Notes under the pieces: generated by a model
Database searches by the model: none
Told to the model about the DNA's origin: nothing
The model's input: only the letters and a program-made list of their open reading frames with translations
Assembly (NCBI GenBank): GCA_002368155.1
Contig: AP018180.1
Span: forward strand, 1,893,947-1,957,946
Reading direction: 5' to 3'
DNA from: Nostoc carneum NIES-2107
Lineage (GTDB): Bacteria; Cyanobacteriota; Cyanobacteriia; Cyanobacteriales; Nostocaceae
DNA: 64,000 bases
Translations under genes and position numbers: made by a program
In this document: positions 28,670 through 37,764 of the stretch, piece by piece
How positions within the stretch are numbered: position 1 is the stretch's first letter
Layout of the letters: the number at the start of each line of letters is the position of its first letter

Positions 28670-29095
28670 ATGGATAATAGTCCCAGTATTCTCTCACATA
28701 TATCGATTGGCACGAATGATTTTGCAAGAGCGATCGCATTCTACGACAAAGTACTGCCCACCCTTGGCTGTAAGCGGATTATGGAACATCCGGGTGCGGT
28801 TGCTTATGGTAAGCAGTTTCCAGAATTTTGGGTACAAACACCATTCGATGGTAAACCTGCAACCGTCGGCAATGGTACCCATATTGGCTTTATCGCACCA
28901 ACTAAAGAATCAGTTCATGCGTTTTATCAAGCAGCATTAGCTGCGGGAGGCGTAGATGATGGTGCGCCAGGCCCAAGACCGCACTATGGTGAACCATACT
29001 ATGGCTGCTTTGTCCGCGATCCCGATGGTCACAAAGTAGAAGCTACCTATTGGGATATGCAACTGATTCAGGAACTTTATGTTGATGAAGTCTAG
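28670..29095 (+). CDS. VOC-family (glyoxalase-like) protein
   Basis: A 141-residue protein with the paired beta-alpha-beta-beta-beta fold: LSHISIGTNDFARAIAFYDKV at the N-terminus (His about 10), FWVQTPFDG and GTHIGFIAP in the middle, and CFVRDPDGHKVEATYWD at the C-terminus with a conserved Glu. VOC proteins are metal-dependent lyases, dioxygenases or binding proteins; the substrate cannot be told. GGAGG precedes the ATG. Confidence 0.9.
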   Translation: MDNSPSILSHISIGTNDFARAIAFYDKVLPTLGCKRIMEHPGAVAYGKQFPEFWVQTPFDGKPATVGNGTHIGFIAPTKESVHAFYQAALAAGGVDDGAPGPRPHYGEPYYGCFVRDPDGHKVEATYWDMQLIQELYVDEV

Positions 29096-29235
29096 GCAAG
29101 ATTAGACTTTAAGCTAATCGTCATTTAAATTGCATCATTTTCATATTGGTAAAAGCTGCAAACCCTCTCCCTTACCCCCTGCTCCCTGCCCCCCTGCAGC
29201 CTCAATGTACAAATTAAATGGTTAACAGCTTATTT

Positions 29236-29973
29236 CTATTTGGCTAGCTTGATAGATAAAACTTGATAACCAGCGCCTTGAGGCATACATTGACCATCAG
29301 CATCTAAAGGACAAGCAACTTGATTGGGTGATGGACGAGTTCCTGCAACGTACTCGGCGGTAATTTCTACTTCTTGATTCTGAAGCGATCGCAATTGATC
29401 GCGAGAAACTTGCACAGATGGACGCAACACTAACCGGCTTTGGTTTGGGGTGTGAGAAATGAGAAAAAATTCCTCTCCAAGATATGCTCTAACTGACATC
29501 ACGGGAGGAATTTCTTCATAAATTAATTTTCCCCGCCAAGATAATATTTTTTGTTGATTCATAGCGTTATTTGATTGTTGCCATAATCCCCAACGATGAT
29601 TTTTAGCATTAGCTTCAGCAATTAAATATTGGGTTTTGCTCTCCGAGCAATTTTGTAAAGATTCTTGGTCAACAACCGCATTACCAGACTCTACCATCAG
29701 CAGATTAATTGAGCGATTATTCACAAACACTTCACCAACGATGCGATCGCTTCCTAGTTTTTCTGTGCGTCTAATCACAACAGAACTGAAAGGTGGTAAT
29801 AACTTTTTCAGCCTTTGTGTTGCTGGTATCGCCTGAGCAGTCGCTTTTGGTACATGAATACAGGCTAGTTGGAGTGTAATTTTTTGTCCTGTATTATCTT
29901 TAATGCGAATTGTTTCAGCATCTACAACCCCTACTATTGTAGCTAGCACTAAAATTATTTCTAGTAGCTCCAT
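29236..29973 (-). CDS. Staphylococcal-nuclease-like domain protein
   Basis: A 245-residue protein, possibly exported (hydrophobic first 15 residues). Residues 15-135 follow the thermonuclease/SNase fold: VDAETIRIKDNTGQKITLQL, RIVGEVFVNNRSINLLMVESG, then AEANAKNHRWGLW. The key Arg/Glu residues look incomplete, so activity is doubtful. The C-terminal 100 residues form an extra strand-rich domain ending near the Cys pair in ACPLDADGQC. Confidence 0.75.
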   Translation of the reverse strand: MELLEIILVLATIVGVVDAETIRIKDNTGQKITLQLACIHVPKATAQAIPATQRLKKLLPPFSSVVIRRTEKLGSDRIVGEVFVNNRSINLLMVESGNAVVDQESLQNCSESKTQYLIAEANAKNHRWGLWQQSNNAMNQQKILSWRGKLIYEEIPPVMSVRAYLGEEFFLISHTPNQSRLVLRPSVQVSRDQLRSLQNQEVEITAEYVAGTRPSPNQVACPLDADGQCMPQGAGYQVLSIKLAK

Positions 29974-30344
29974 GTATTTTTGTATAGTTATTTATGTATA
30001 GATTTATAATTTTATAGCACGTACTAGGCGATCGCCTGCTGCGGTTGTCTCTAACCATTGCAAATTCTACTTCTACGGCTATTTTGCCAATACTTATACA
30101 CTGACTATTAGCTACTTGACAAGCAGATGATGTACTTATATACATAAGATTATTCAGAAAACTTCTCGGTTTTTTTACCGATTTGCTGTATCCTAGTTAA
30201 TCCAACCAAAATTTTTCACAACTATACTTCATAAAAGATTCTTACGGGTCTGTCTGAAGATTCTTGAATAAATACATGAATGACTATCACAATTTATGTA
30301 ACAATTTTCATTGCCTAAATTTATAAAATTACAAGAAGAGTGCC

Positions 30345-30611
30345 ATGAAACTGATCAAAAAATCCGAAAAACTCCTGCTCCAGAAAATGAAAGATATGGA
30401 GGAAATTGAAGACATTAATCTTCAAGAAGATCCTCTCGACCCTCTTGAGTCTCCAGAATTAATAGAAGCAGAACAACCAGCATTGAATCTTGAATATCGA
30501 GAACCTGACTATATTCCTTACCGTCATTACCCTGTAGTGCAATCAGTGGGGAATACAGGTTGGCAGGTTTCGGAAATTTGGAAGGAAATAAGATTAGATA
30601 ATTTCTCGTAA
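30345..30611 (+). CDS. Small acidic hypothetical protein
   Basis: An 88-residue protein: basic start, then a Glu/Asp/Leu/Pro-rich middle (about 18-60), ending aromatic (WQVSEIWKEIRLDNF). I do not recognise it. It has its own terminator hairpin, which supports a real transcript. It is cargo of the nifK-side element. Confidence 0.5.
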   Translation: MKLIKKSEKLLLQKMKDMEEIEDINLQEDPLDPLESPELIEAEQPALNLEYREPDYIPYRHYPVVQSVGNTGWQVSEIWKEIRLDNFS

Positions 30612-30649
30612 TGCTTAATGACCATAGGCATCACGAGAAATTATCTGAT
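30593..30649 (+). terminator. Hairpin at the end of the 88-aa gene
   Basis: A 22-base imperfect stem (ATTAGATAATTTCTCGT and complement) with a 13-base loop that includes the gene stop codon in its left arm, followed by TTTT. Confidence 0.7.
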
Positions 30650-30770
30650 TTTCAATGTAGAACAAATTAGAGGTGAAAAACTCATACTCTGAACTTTGTC
30701 AGATAGTGGCAGTTATTTTTACCCTAAAGTATTAATACCAGTTTTAAACGAGAATGCGACAAGTACATGA

Positions 30771-30887
30771 GTAGGGGCGCAAAACTTTGCGCCCCTACAA
30801 ATGTTTGATATTTTGCTAATATTTCTAGCGTAGAATAACACTTACGCGAGATTTAGATCCCCGACTTTTTAAAAAAGTGGGGGATCT
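30771..30887. repeat. Two palindromes in intergenic DNA
   Basis: GTAGGGGCGCAAA pairs with TTTGCGCCCCTAC (30771-30798), and AGATCCCCGACTTTTT pairs with AAAAAGTGGGGGATCT (30855-30887). They look like decayed small repeats. The rest of 30650-31086 holds no gene. Confidence 0.7.
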
Positions 30888-31086
30888 GCGTAGCACTTGA
30901 GTAGGATGTGTTGGATTTTGTCCTAAAGCATCCAAGATTTTTTAGAATTAAAATTTTGATTTTTGGAAGGGTTCAGTATCCTTTTATTCTTTATCGGCTT
31001 TCTCTGAAATCAGCAGTTAATCTTTACTACCTAAAAAAAGCTTACAGTTAACAGAAATTTTGAGGTTACTAGCTATTTTTAGAGTA

Positions 31087-31245
31087 ATGATGGAGCCGCT
31101 ACAAATGAAACGATGTGAAACACTAGCTGAATTGATAGCACGCACTGTGGTTGAATTTGAGCAACGGGAGCTAGAACTGGAAAAAGCTCAGATGCAGCCC
31201 CAGGAAAAAAGCACTAAGAAGCGTAAATCTAAAAAAGTTGCTTAG
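31087..31245 (+). CDS. Small convergent ORF at the 3' end of serine recombinase A
   Basis: About 52 residues, charged and helical (ETLAELIARTVVEFEQREL), ending in a Lys-rich tail. Its stop overlaps the recombinase stop by four bases, tail to tail. ATG ATG at 31087 is a better start than the TTG at 31060. Similar convergent small frames lie at the 3' ends of the two other serine recombinases here, hinting at a conserved accessory factor. No homology recognised. Confidence 0.45.
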   Translation: MMEPLQMKRCETLAELIARTVVEFEQRELELEKAQMQPQEKSTKKRKSKKVA

Positions 31246-32792
31246 TGTAAATATAGTAGTTCAACTCCTGTTACCAGGTTGCCATCTACCAGTATTTTTT
31301 TGATACTCCCTTTAAGTAAAGCTTGTTTGTCTTCTGGTTGTAATCCTTCCCAGTATCTTGGGTTAGAAAATGCCATCACAATTCTTTCTTTAGCTATCAG
31401 ATATTGTTTAGACGCGTTGTTTGTAGTAGCGATCGCATTGGCGATTTGCATCCTGATATCTTCTTTAGCTTTGGCAATTGCTGGATTTGATGGTAACGCT
31501 TCTAGGGTATTTAATGATGCGCGTAATGTTTTGATTTCTGGTGATTCTTCTGGAGAATCAACTTTTTGTTCTATTAGTCCAGCTAACTTTTCCGCTTCAA
31601 GAATTAGATGATTAATTACCTGTTTTTCTAATTCATCAGAAGCAATCATCCGGCCGTTTTGACAAGCGCCAGTCCGATAAAAGCTGCATTGATAGTGATG
31701 ACGTACAAAACCTTTGCGTTTGACTAATTTCTTGCACTGGCGACTATAAGCTGCACCACAATGAGCGCATTTCACTAAATTGGCGAAGGGATTGACATAT
31801 TTTTGCTCGGTAGCCCAGCGGTTATTTCGATTCTCACGAATCATAGCTTTGATGCGTTCGTGTTCTTCACGGCTGATAATCGCTTCGTCTTCGTGGGTTC
31901 CCCATGTCACTTCCCATTCATCAAAGGGTTTGCGGTGTCCTTTAGGACGAACTAATGTGTTGTATAGTGTCCCTCCTGCATAGATGGGGTTGACAAGTAT
32001 CGATCGCAATCCCGAAACTGACCATTTCAACCCCGTGTGGGGATAACGCAGATTTAACGCCCCTCCACGCGATTTGTTGATATTCTCGAGTACAATTTCT
32101 TCTTCCTCTTCTAAAAGGTTAATCCTCGTATCGGTAGCTTTGGGGACGGCGTTGGCTTGGATACCAAAAGTATCATGCAGTACTTTAACTGTTTGGGAGA
32201 CTGTGCCTACTGTGAAGAATGTATCAAAGACAAATCGCATCAGTTGCGATCGCGTCAACTCTCTCTTACCTGCAATTAAACATACGCAAAGCCTTTCATC
32301 TCGTTGATATTTGTCATCCTCAACGATATAGCCCAAAGGTGCATTCCAATGAGGCTTTTTATTGGCTTTGCGGGTGTCGCGCTCTTTTTTAACTCGCATT
32401 GCTAGCATTTTCACTTCATACTTAGATGCTGCTAGTCTCACATCAATAGTTAACTCGCCACCAATACTCGATAAGTCAAACGGTTCATCTAACGCATAAG
32501 GCTGTATACCTTTCTTTTTTAACGCATCCATCAACCGATAAAAGGTCATTGATGAAGATGTTAAGCGATCAATCCGGATAAATAACAGCTTCGATACTTT
32601 TCCTGGCGCAGATGTGTTGATATCTTCAATTAACTGTAACAGCCCTTTCCTTTGATCGCTGGTACGGCTTTCTACGTCGTAATATATGTGCGTTGCGCCA
32701 GCATCACGCAACCGACGCATCTGTTTAATTAACGAGCCTTGATCTTCAGCTTGTTCATCTGTGGAAACCCGCGCATAACCCCAAACGTCCAT
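31242..32792 (-). CDS. Large serine recombinase A, XisF-like (nifK side)
   Basis: A 516-residue large serine recombinase. The catalytic Ser is in GYARVSTDEQ (residue 10), with the resolvase-domain Arg motif in FIRIDRLTSSSM (about 72). The recombinase domain spans about 165-330, a zinc ribbon follows (CAHCG and CSF... about 345-385), then a coiled-coil segment. It resembles XisF of the fdxN element. Its start lies 51 bases from the nifK 3' core and it reads away from nifK, so it most likely acts on the nifK cores. Confidence 0.93.
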   Translation of the reverse strand: MDVWGYARVSTDEQAEDQGSLIKQMRRLRDAGATHIYYDVESRTSDQRKGLLQLIEDINTSAPGKVSKLLFIRIDRLTSSSMTFYRLMDALKKKGIQPYALDEPFDLSSIGGELTIDVRLAASKYEVKMLAMRVKKERDTRKANKKPHWNAPLGYIVEDDKYQRDERLCVCLIAGKRELTRSQLMRFVFDTFFTVGTVSQTVKVLHDTFGIQANAVPKATDTRINLLEEEEEIVLENINKSRGGALNLRYPHTGLKWSVSGLRSILVNPIYAGGTLYNTLVRPKGHRKPFDEWEVTWGTHEDEAIISREEHERIKAMIRENRNNRWATEQKYVNPFANLVKCAHCGAAYSRQCKKLVKRKGFVRHHYQCSFYRTGACQNGRMIASDELEKQVINHLILEAEKLAGLIEQKVDSPEESPEIKTLRASLNTLEALPSNPAIAKAKEDIRMQIANAIATTNNASKQYLIAKERIVMAFSNPRYWEGLQPEDKQALLKGSIKKILVDGNLVTGVELLYLH

Positions 32793-32822
32793 ATATCAAA
32801 CCATAGCAGCGTTAGTTCATTT

Positions 32823-32849
32823 TATCTGATAGCCAACGCATTAGTTCAC
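32823..32849. other. nifK recombination site, 3' copy (arm plus core)
   Basis: The core GTTCAC (32844-32849) marks where nifK homology begins. The element arm to its left reads TATCTGATAGCCAACGCATT and is nearly identical to the arm at the other nifK core (37765-37787). The joined circle site would be an imperfect palindrome, as serine recombinases require. Confidence 0.85.
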
Positions 32850-33103
32850 TGTTGTTCACCGAGCCAGTTGACCTATTAATCGGTAACTCCTACGGTAAGT
32901 ACCTGTGGCGCGATTGCAAGGTTCCTTTAGTAAGAATCGGCTATCCCATCATGGATCGTCACCACCTGCACCGCTACAGCACCATTGGTTACCAAGGTGT
33001 AATCAACCTCCTCAACTGGGTTGTTAACACAATCTTCGAGGACATCGATCAACGCACCAACATTCCTTCCAAGACTGACATTTCTTACGACTTAGTTCGA
33101 TAG
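32844..33103 (+). CDS. nifK: nifK 3' fragment (C-terminal 84 residues), inverted
   Basis: Encodes the NifK C-terminus: LLFTEPVDLLIGNSYGKYLW, then RIGYPIMDRHHLHRYSTIGYQG to the end. It is on the plus strand while the 5' part (37788-39069) is on the minus strand. Joining at GTTCAC gives exactly 1536 bases, a 511-residue NifK in frame (HLRS-LLFTEP). There is no start of its own; the TTG near 32852 is spurious. This is an unassembled half gene. Confidence 0.95.
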
Positions 33104-33196
33104 AAATTAAAGTCACTCGCGGCATATTTAAAAAGTAAAAAGTAAAAGATATTTCTTTTTACTTTTTACTTTTTCCTTGTACCTGAGGTATTGATT

Positions 33197-33529
33197 ATGG
33201 CAAGTATTAGTCAGGGTCACTCTCATCCTCATCCTAATTACCATCCACCAAACTATAAACGCTCTGGTTCTTTTGATATTCTCCAACCTTTGCGCCGTCT
33301 GGTAGATGGTATTCCGGTAAAAAATGCTCGTTTTGCCCATATACTCTGTAGAGTAATACCTTGCTGTTGCCCGTTTGAGCGCGATATCAATTTATTTGGG
33401 CGGACTTACCATATTCCAGCACTGTGCAAATTTAATCCTTTGTATGACGAAGTCGTTAGTTTGCGCTTGCGGGCTTTATCTTTTCTTGCCGATGAATGTG
33501 GTGAGGATGTGACGAAATACATCTGTTAG
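33197..33529 (+). CDS. Mo-dependent nitrogenase C-terminal-domain protein
   Basis: A 110-residue protein of the small family annotated as Mo-dependent nitrogenase C-terminus. It has a His/Pro-rich start (HSHPHPNYHPP), a CCCPFERD Cys cluster (about 50-57) and RTYHIPALCKFNPLYDE. It normally lies between nifK and nifE in heterocystous cyanobacteria, as it does within this block. ATG at 33197 has GAGGT upstream. It has been carried along in the inversion, so it is transcribed opposite to the operon until the block flips. Confidence 0.9.
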   Translation: MASISQGHSHPHPNYHPPNYKRSGSFDILQPLRRLVDGIPVKNARFAHILCRVIPCCCPFERDINLFGRTYHIPALCKFNPLYDEVVSLRLRALSFLADECGEDVTKYIC

Positions 33530-33539
33530 CTTTAGACAT

Positions 33540-33730
33540 TAATCAATACCCATTACCTATTACCATTAGTCATAACTTATTAGTCATTGGTCATTAGTCA
33601 TTAGTTCTTAATTTATTTAAATGACAAATGACAAAGGAAAGAGAACACTTAACACCAATTTCAAAATCATAAATTCTAGAAAACTCAGGTTTTCTTAATT
33701 TTGAATTTTGAATTTTGAATTTTGAATTGT
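33540..33730. repeat. Heptamer tracts in the spacer before nifE
   Basis: TTAGTCATTGGTCA-type heptamers (about 33563-33606) and a TTGAATTT tandem (33700-33730). The same TTCAAAA unit appears reversed at 36048-36078 and in the nifD-nifK spacer at 39174-39230. Confidence 0.7.
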
Positions 33731-33758
33731 TATACTGCCATCCAGCAAGAGAAGAGAG

Positions 33759-34325
33759 ATGAAAATCACCCAAGGCAAAATTAACGAGCTGCTTAGTGAG
33801 CCAGGATGCGAGCATAATCAGCACAAGCAGAGCGAAAAGAAAAATAAATCTTGTAGCCAACAAGCACAACCAGGCGCAGCTCAAGGGGGTTGTGCTTTTG
33901 ATGGCGCAATGATTGCTCTAGTACCAATTACTGATGCTGCTCATTTAGTCCACGGGCCGATCGCCTGTGCTGGTAACTCCTGGGGTAGTCGTGGTAGTCT
34001 CTCTTCTGGCCCCATGCTCTACAAAACGGGCTTTACCACAGACTTAAGCGAAAATGATGTCATCTTTGGTGGCGAGAAAAAGCTCTACAAAGCTATTGTA
34101 GAAATACATAAGCGCTACAACCCAGCAGCCGTGTTTGTTTACGCCACCTGTGTGACGGCTTTGATTGGTGATGATATAGATGCTGTTTGCAAAACTGCGG
34201 CAGAAAAATTAGGGACTCCTGTGATCCCAGTAATTGCGCCGGGATTTATTGGCAGCAAAAACCTGGGTAATCGCTTTGGCGGTGAAGCTTTGCTGGAATA
34301 TGTAGTTGGTACAGCAGAACCTGAA
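33759..34325 (+). CDS. nifE: nifE 5' fragment (N-terminal 189 residues), inverted
   Basis: Encodes the NifE N-terminus with cofactor/cluster Cys in GGCAFDGAM (about 43), [14 protein letters not shown] (about 66) and [13 protein letters not shown] (about 130). Homology ends at GAACCTGAA; after it the frame runs into the element and stops at 34346. Fusion at that core to the 3' half at 24042-23191 gives 469 residues with no gap ([11 protein letters not shown]). AAGAGAAGAGAG before the ATG is a plausible ribosome site. Confidence 0.95.
34317..34325 (+). other. nifE recombination core, 5' copy
   Basis: GAACCTGAA on the plus strand, with CAACACCGCTGA nine bases into the element. It is inverted relative to its partner at 24034-24042. 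Confidence 0.85.
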
Positions 34326-34381
34326 CACTTTCAACAACACCGCTGATGATATGATTTTCCGACTGATTTGAATGGATTCCC

Positions 34382-35788
34382 ATGAAAGTTTACGGTTACG
34401 CCCGCGTGAGTACACAAGAACAAGCTGAGGAATTTGACGCGCTAAATCAGCAAGTAGCCAGATTAAAAGCAGCGGGTGCAACAGAAGTTTTAATAGATAT
34501 CGAGTCAGGACGCAACGATGAGAGAAAACAGTATAACGAGTTGCTGAAGTTGGTACAACAAAACCAAGTTGATGAACTTATCATCACTCGCGTTGATCGC
34601 TTGGGTAGAAGTGTGATTACTATCCATAAAGCGATCGATGTTTTTGTGAGGCATAATGTCAATCTGCGGATATTGGATGCACCCGTTGACCCCAATTCCC
34701 CCTTTGGCTGGTTTAGTATTAATCAAATGTCGGGGTTGGCAGAATTTGAATCCAGGCTGTTATCCCAACGAATTCGCCACGGAAATAATTATTTTCGCCA
34801 GCAGTTAAAATATTGCGTTCCTCCCTTCGGATATACGAAAGACGAAAATCAGCGGTTAACCCCTAACCATAATATTCACCCCCAATCAGGGAAGACTTAC
34901 TTTGAGCTAGCCAAGATAATTATCGACTTAACCCTGTCGATGCGATCGCTTAAGGATGTGTGCGATTATATTTACACCGAATATGAAATAGTTTTTAGTG
35001 TCGCTGGCTTGCGAGATTGGGTAAGAAACCCCGCACTACAAGGGCATACAGCTTATTTTTTCCGTAAAAAGAAAGGCGTTAATCGGGAACCAATTATTAA
35101 TTTCAATACCCACGAAGCCTTAATTACCGCCGCCACAGTAGAAGCTATCCAACGCAAGCTGTCAGAAAATAAGAAGTATCGCAGTTCTGCAACATCAACC
35201 CGTGGCGACTATCCACTCGCTGGTTTAATTAAATGCGCCCACTGTGGCGGCAGTATGTATCGTAACCTTTCCCGCCACAAAACCAAAGTTGAGTACATCC
35301 GCTGCGTTAATTACAATAAACCGGGAAAATATCACTGCGAAAACTCCAAATGTACCCGACTGCGGGAAATCATCGCCCAGACGATCGCAACTTTATGTGA
35401 AAATGCACCCCATTTAATCGAACATCTAGAAACTCAGTCAACCACAATGCAGGTGACGAATACCAAAGAAATTGACAAATTCACCAATGAATTATCCGTA
35501 TTGCGGGGACTTCGCAGTTCTAACCCCGATATCATGGAAGCGATCGCCAAAATCGAGGCGACAATTAACACCCTATCAACACCCACTAGAATTGTTGATA
35601 GGGATGCTTTTGAAAATGCCAAGCGAAAAATAGCGATCGCTTCTCAAGCTACATTCTGGGAATCGCTGGATGATTCAGAACTGCGATCGGCGTTGGCTGA
35701 GTTCGTAGAGAAAGTTGAGGTGGACTCTTCAGGAACTATCACTCCTACCTTTAAATTGCCATTAACCCTATCCTCAATGCGCCCATAG
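34382..35788 (+). CDS. Large serine recombinase B, XisF-like (nifE side)
   Basis: A 468-residue large serine recombinase. Catalytic Ser in GYARVSTQEQ (residue 10), TRVDRLGRS (about 73), recombinase domain about 135-265, zinc ribbon CAHCGG...C (about 283-325) and a C-terminal helical part ending ATFWESLDDSEL. It starts 57 bases from the nifE 5' core, reading away from nifE. It is most like recombinase C (59761-61107), and its likely target is the nifE core pair. Confidence 0.93.
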   Translation: MKVYGYARVSTQEQAEEFDALNQQVARLKAAGATEVLIDIESGRNDERKQYNELLKLVQQNQVDELIITRVDRLGRSVITIHKAIDVFVRHNVNLRILDAPVDPNSPFGWFSINQMSGLAEFESRLLSQRIRHGNNYFRQQLKYCVPPFGYTKDENQRLTPNHNIHPQSGKTYFELAKIIIDLTLSMRSLKDVCDYIYTEYEIVFSVAGLRDWVRNPALQGHTAYFFRKKKGVNREPIINFNTHEALITAATVEAIQRKLSENKKYRSSATSTRGDYPLAGLIKCAHCGGSMYRNLSRHKTKVEYIRCVNYNKPGKYHCENSKCTRLREIIAQTIATLCENAPHLIEHLETQSTTMQVTNTKEIDKFTNELSVLRGLRSSNPDIMEAIAKIEATINTLSTPTRIVDRDAFENAKRKIAIASQATFWESLDDSELRSALAEFVEKVEVDSSGTITPTFKLPLTLSSMRP

Positions 35789-35910
35789 GTTTTAATGAAC
35801 TCTTCTGGAGACATATTCCCAACCTCCAAGTCCCCGTAGTATCTTTCATAAGCTGCGAGTAACTTGTCATTGAGCATTTTTAGCACTTTTTGAGAATGTG
35901 TTGAACTCAT
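35644..35910 (-). CDS. Small convergent ORF overlapping recombinase B
   Basis: An 88-residue frame whose last 48 codons lie antisense to the recombinase 3' end. The non-overlapping part (MSSTHSQKVLKMLNDKLLAA, then a helical stretch with MSPEEFIKTYGR) looks like a real soluble helical protein. Its Ser-rich tail is forced by the opposite strand. Compare the equivalents at 31087-31245 and 60987-61169. Function unknown; a directionality factor is one possibility. Confidence 0.5.
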   Translation of the reverse strand: MSSTHSQKVLKMLNDKLLAAYERYYGDLEVGNMSPEEFIKTYGRIEDRVNGNLKVGVIVPEESTSTFSTNSANADRSSESSSDSQNVA

Positions 35911-36030
35911 AAAACATTCTGTAGCGATGTTTTTAGGTTATTTCTTGGGTGGAATTTTTCTGTTAGCAGTGAACGACTTTCACAACGCTAAGTTCAAGCA
36001 CAGAGACGCTTGCAGCTAAAATTTTCACAC

Positions 36031-36138
36031 TAGTACCGCTGCGCGGAATTCAAAATTCAAAATTCAAAATTCAAAATGAATACAGCGTTAGGTTTCCTTG
36101 ATTTGGAATGGTCTATTTATTTCCGCCGTGCTGTACTA
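36031..36138 (+). repeat. TAGTACA-type MITE with TTCAAAA tandem
   Basis: Ends TAGTACCGC and GCTGTACTA are inverted; the right 40 bp (TTATTTCCGCCGTGCTGTAC) recur at 52909-52928 and in altered form at 27856. The interior holds four AATTCAAA units. Confidence 0.65.
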
Positions 36139-36240
36139 GTTACTCCACAAAAAATAGAAAATAATTTTGGAGGGGGTTTGGGGGACGCAACCGTCACCCA
36201 ATCGGGGGTTTGGGGGATTCTCCCCCAATTCTTCTGGCTT
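36108..36240 (+). repeat. Composite repeat, right arm of inverted pair
   Basis: The plus-strand partner of 27752-27886. The best-conserved part is 36166-36240, with only a few mismatches. It lies on the nifK side of the inverted block. Confidence 0.9.
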
Positions 36241-36872
36241 TTTTAATAAGTGAAAAATCAATCACAAATGAACTTAACCCAAGCGTATTGGGCTATATTA
36301 TTGATATTTTTTCAAAAATCAAATCAGATTCCTATAGTTTGATTTAAAAAATTACTAGTATCTAATAGTAAAATTTTATCAAATAATGGCTAATTTTCCA
36401 CTTAGAATAATTTGTATTTTCAGGCTGAAATAGTCAGCCATTTATTTAGATGAACCTCTATCTTGCTTATAGTTAAAACTAACAAAGCCCCGAAATAAAT
36501 TCAGGGCTTCGCTATATAAACCACTTATTAAATGCCAGCTATAAATCTTTGCCAGCGCTTTTATCTATGTAACTATCTTCGCTCAATTTTTTGCTGAAAG
36601 CTAGGGGAGATCTACCCAACTTTTACCTAATTTTGCTTAGGTAGCTCTTTAATAATTTTTTTAGCTTTGACAACACCCCACTTTTCTGTATTTCATCACA
36701 ACACTCAGTATAATTAGCTAGAAGCTTAAGCAAGTAGAGAGTAATATAAATGAGCTAAAGTCTACAGATAACCAATTTTCAATCATCATCAAACCCTGAA
36801 ATTGTAGGGTAAGTTAGCCTATGGCGTAACCCACCCTACTGAATTGATAGCCCCAATTTTGTCACACAACTT
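36241..36872. other. Intergenic, no gene seen
   Basis: AT-rich. It contains a hairpin AAGCCC(C)GAA / TTCAGGGCTT near 36485-36510 and a short GTAGGGTAAGTTA...TAACCCACCCTAC repeat at 36804-36839, the small cousin of the 148-bp family. Confidence 0.5.
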
Positions 36873-37265
36873 TTACTGCTGTTGTCTCAGTTGCTGTTGG
36901 AGTCTCAATGTTTCCATTTGCTGTCTTTGTTGATTTAGTTGAAATTGTTCAAAGGGTTGCTGTCTTAATTGATTTTGGAGTCTACGTTGTCCAAATGGTT
37001 GTTGTGGATTGAGTTGATTTTGCAATCTAAATTGTTCAAATCGTTGTTGCTGTCGGAGCATTTGTTCATCTTGCTGCTGCCTAAAGTTTTGCCATAGTTT
37101 TTGAGAAGATGATTGATTGGTTAAGTTTTGGCTTTGTTGTTGTAGCTGCGGTTGGTTTGGAAGTATCGTTTCATTTATATCAGCTCGTGCAGCAGAAGTA
37201 ATCACAAACTCTGTTGCCAAGGCAACAAGTATTAACCCTGATTTAACTATCAATGAATAATTCAT
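36873..37265 (-). CDS. Exported glutamine-rich protein
   Basis: A 130-residue protein with a signal peptide (about residues 7-28, ending ARA-D). The mature part is over one third Gln with phased Gln-Arg-Leu-Phe units (QQPFGQRRLQNQL, QQPFEQFQLNQQ). This composition suggests a periplasmic or outer coiled or aggregating protein. No family recognised. It is cargo between recombinase B and the nifK 5' junction. Confidence 0.65.
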   Translation of the reverse strand: MNYSLIVKSGLILVALATEFVITSAARADINETILPNQPQLQQQSQNLTNQSSSQKLWQNFRQQQDEQMLRQQQRFEQFRLQNQLNPQQPFGQRRLQNQLRQQPFEQFQLNQQRQQMETLRLQQQLRQQQ

Positions 37266-37764
37266 ACAGTTTTCTCAAAAAGGCAGTTTTTTGTTGCTGT
37301 GGCTACGTTAAACAATAGTTTTGTTGATGATTTTGGCTAAATCTTCTACTTCATCACTCTTCAATACCTAAAATGCTGCCAATTAAATTGCAAATCGTAG
37401 CCCAATTAATTAGAATCCACCAGCCTCTCATAATTGCGACTAGGTAATTCTTGTTTCTCAATGGCTTTTAGATATTGACCATTGAGGCTATATTTTAATT
37501 TTATCGTAATTTAATTTGATTCGGAAAAAATCTAACTATATATATAGTGTGTGATTACTGAGATTACTGCATTGACAAGATTGCTAGGTGAGCTACTCCA
37601 AAGCCTTGATATGGCTATATTATAAGTAGTGCGATCGCTCACACCATAACCATAATTTTTCTTGACAACTTTAACGCATAATATACAATCTAAATGCGTA
37701 GAAGCTAATTATGGTTAGCATATTTCCCCAGTTACAAAAAATAATTTGTCGCTACACTCTAAAA
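37266..37764. other. Intergenic, element side of nifK junction
   Basis: About 500 AT-rich bases with no supported gene, ending in the recombination arm at 37765. Confidence 0.4.

Noticed and set aside
29915-30145. 76-residue minus-strand ORF upstream of the SNase-like gene
   Set aside because: No motif, partly overlaps the SNase-like gene start, and reads through AT-rich spacer.
33759-34346. A second, degraded nifE copy
   Set aside because: It is the only 5' half; with 24042-23191 it makes one complete frame and the two do not overlap beyond the 9-bp core.
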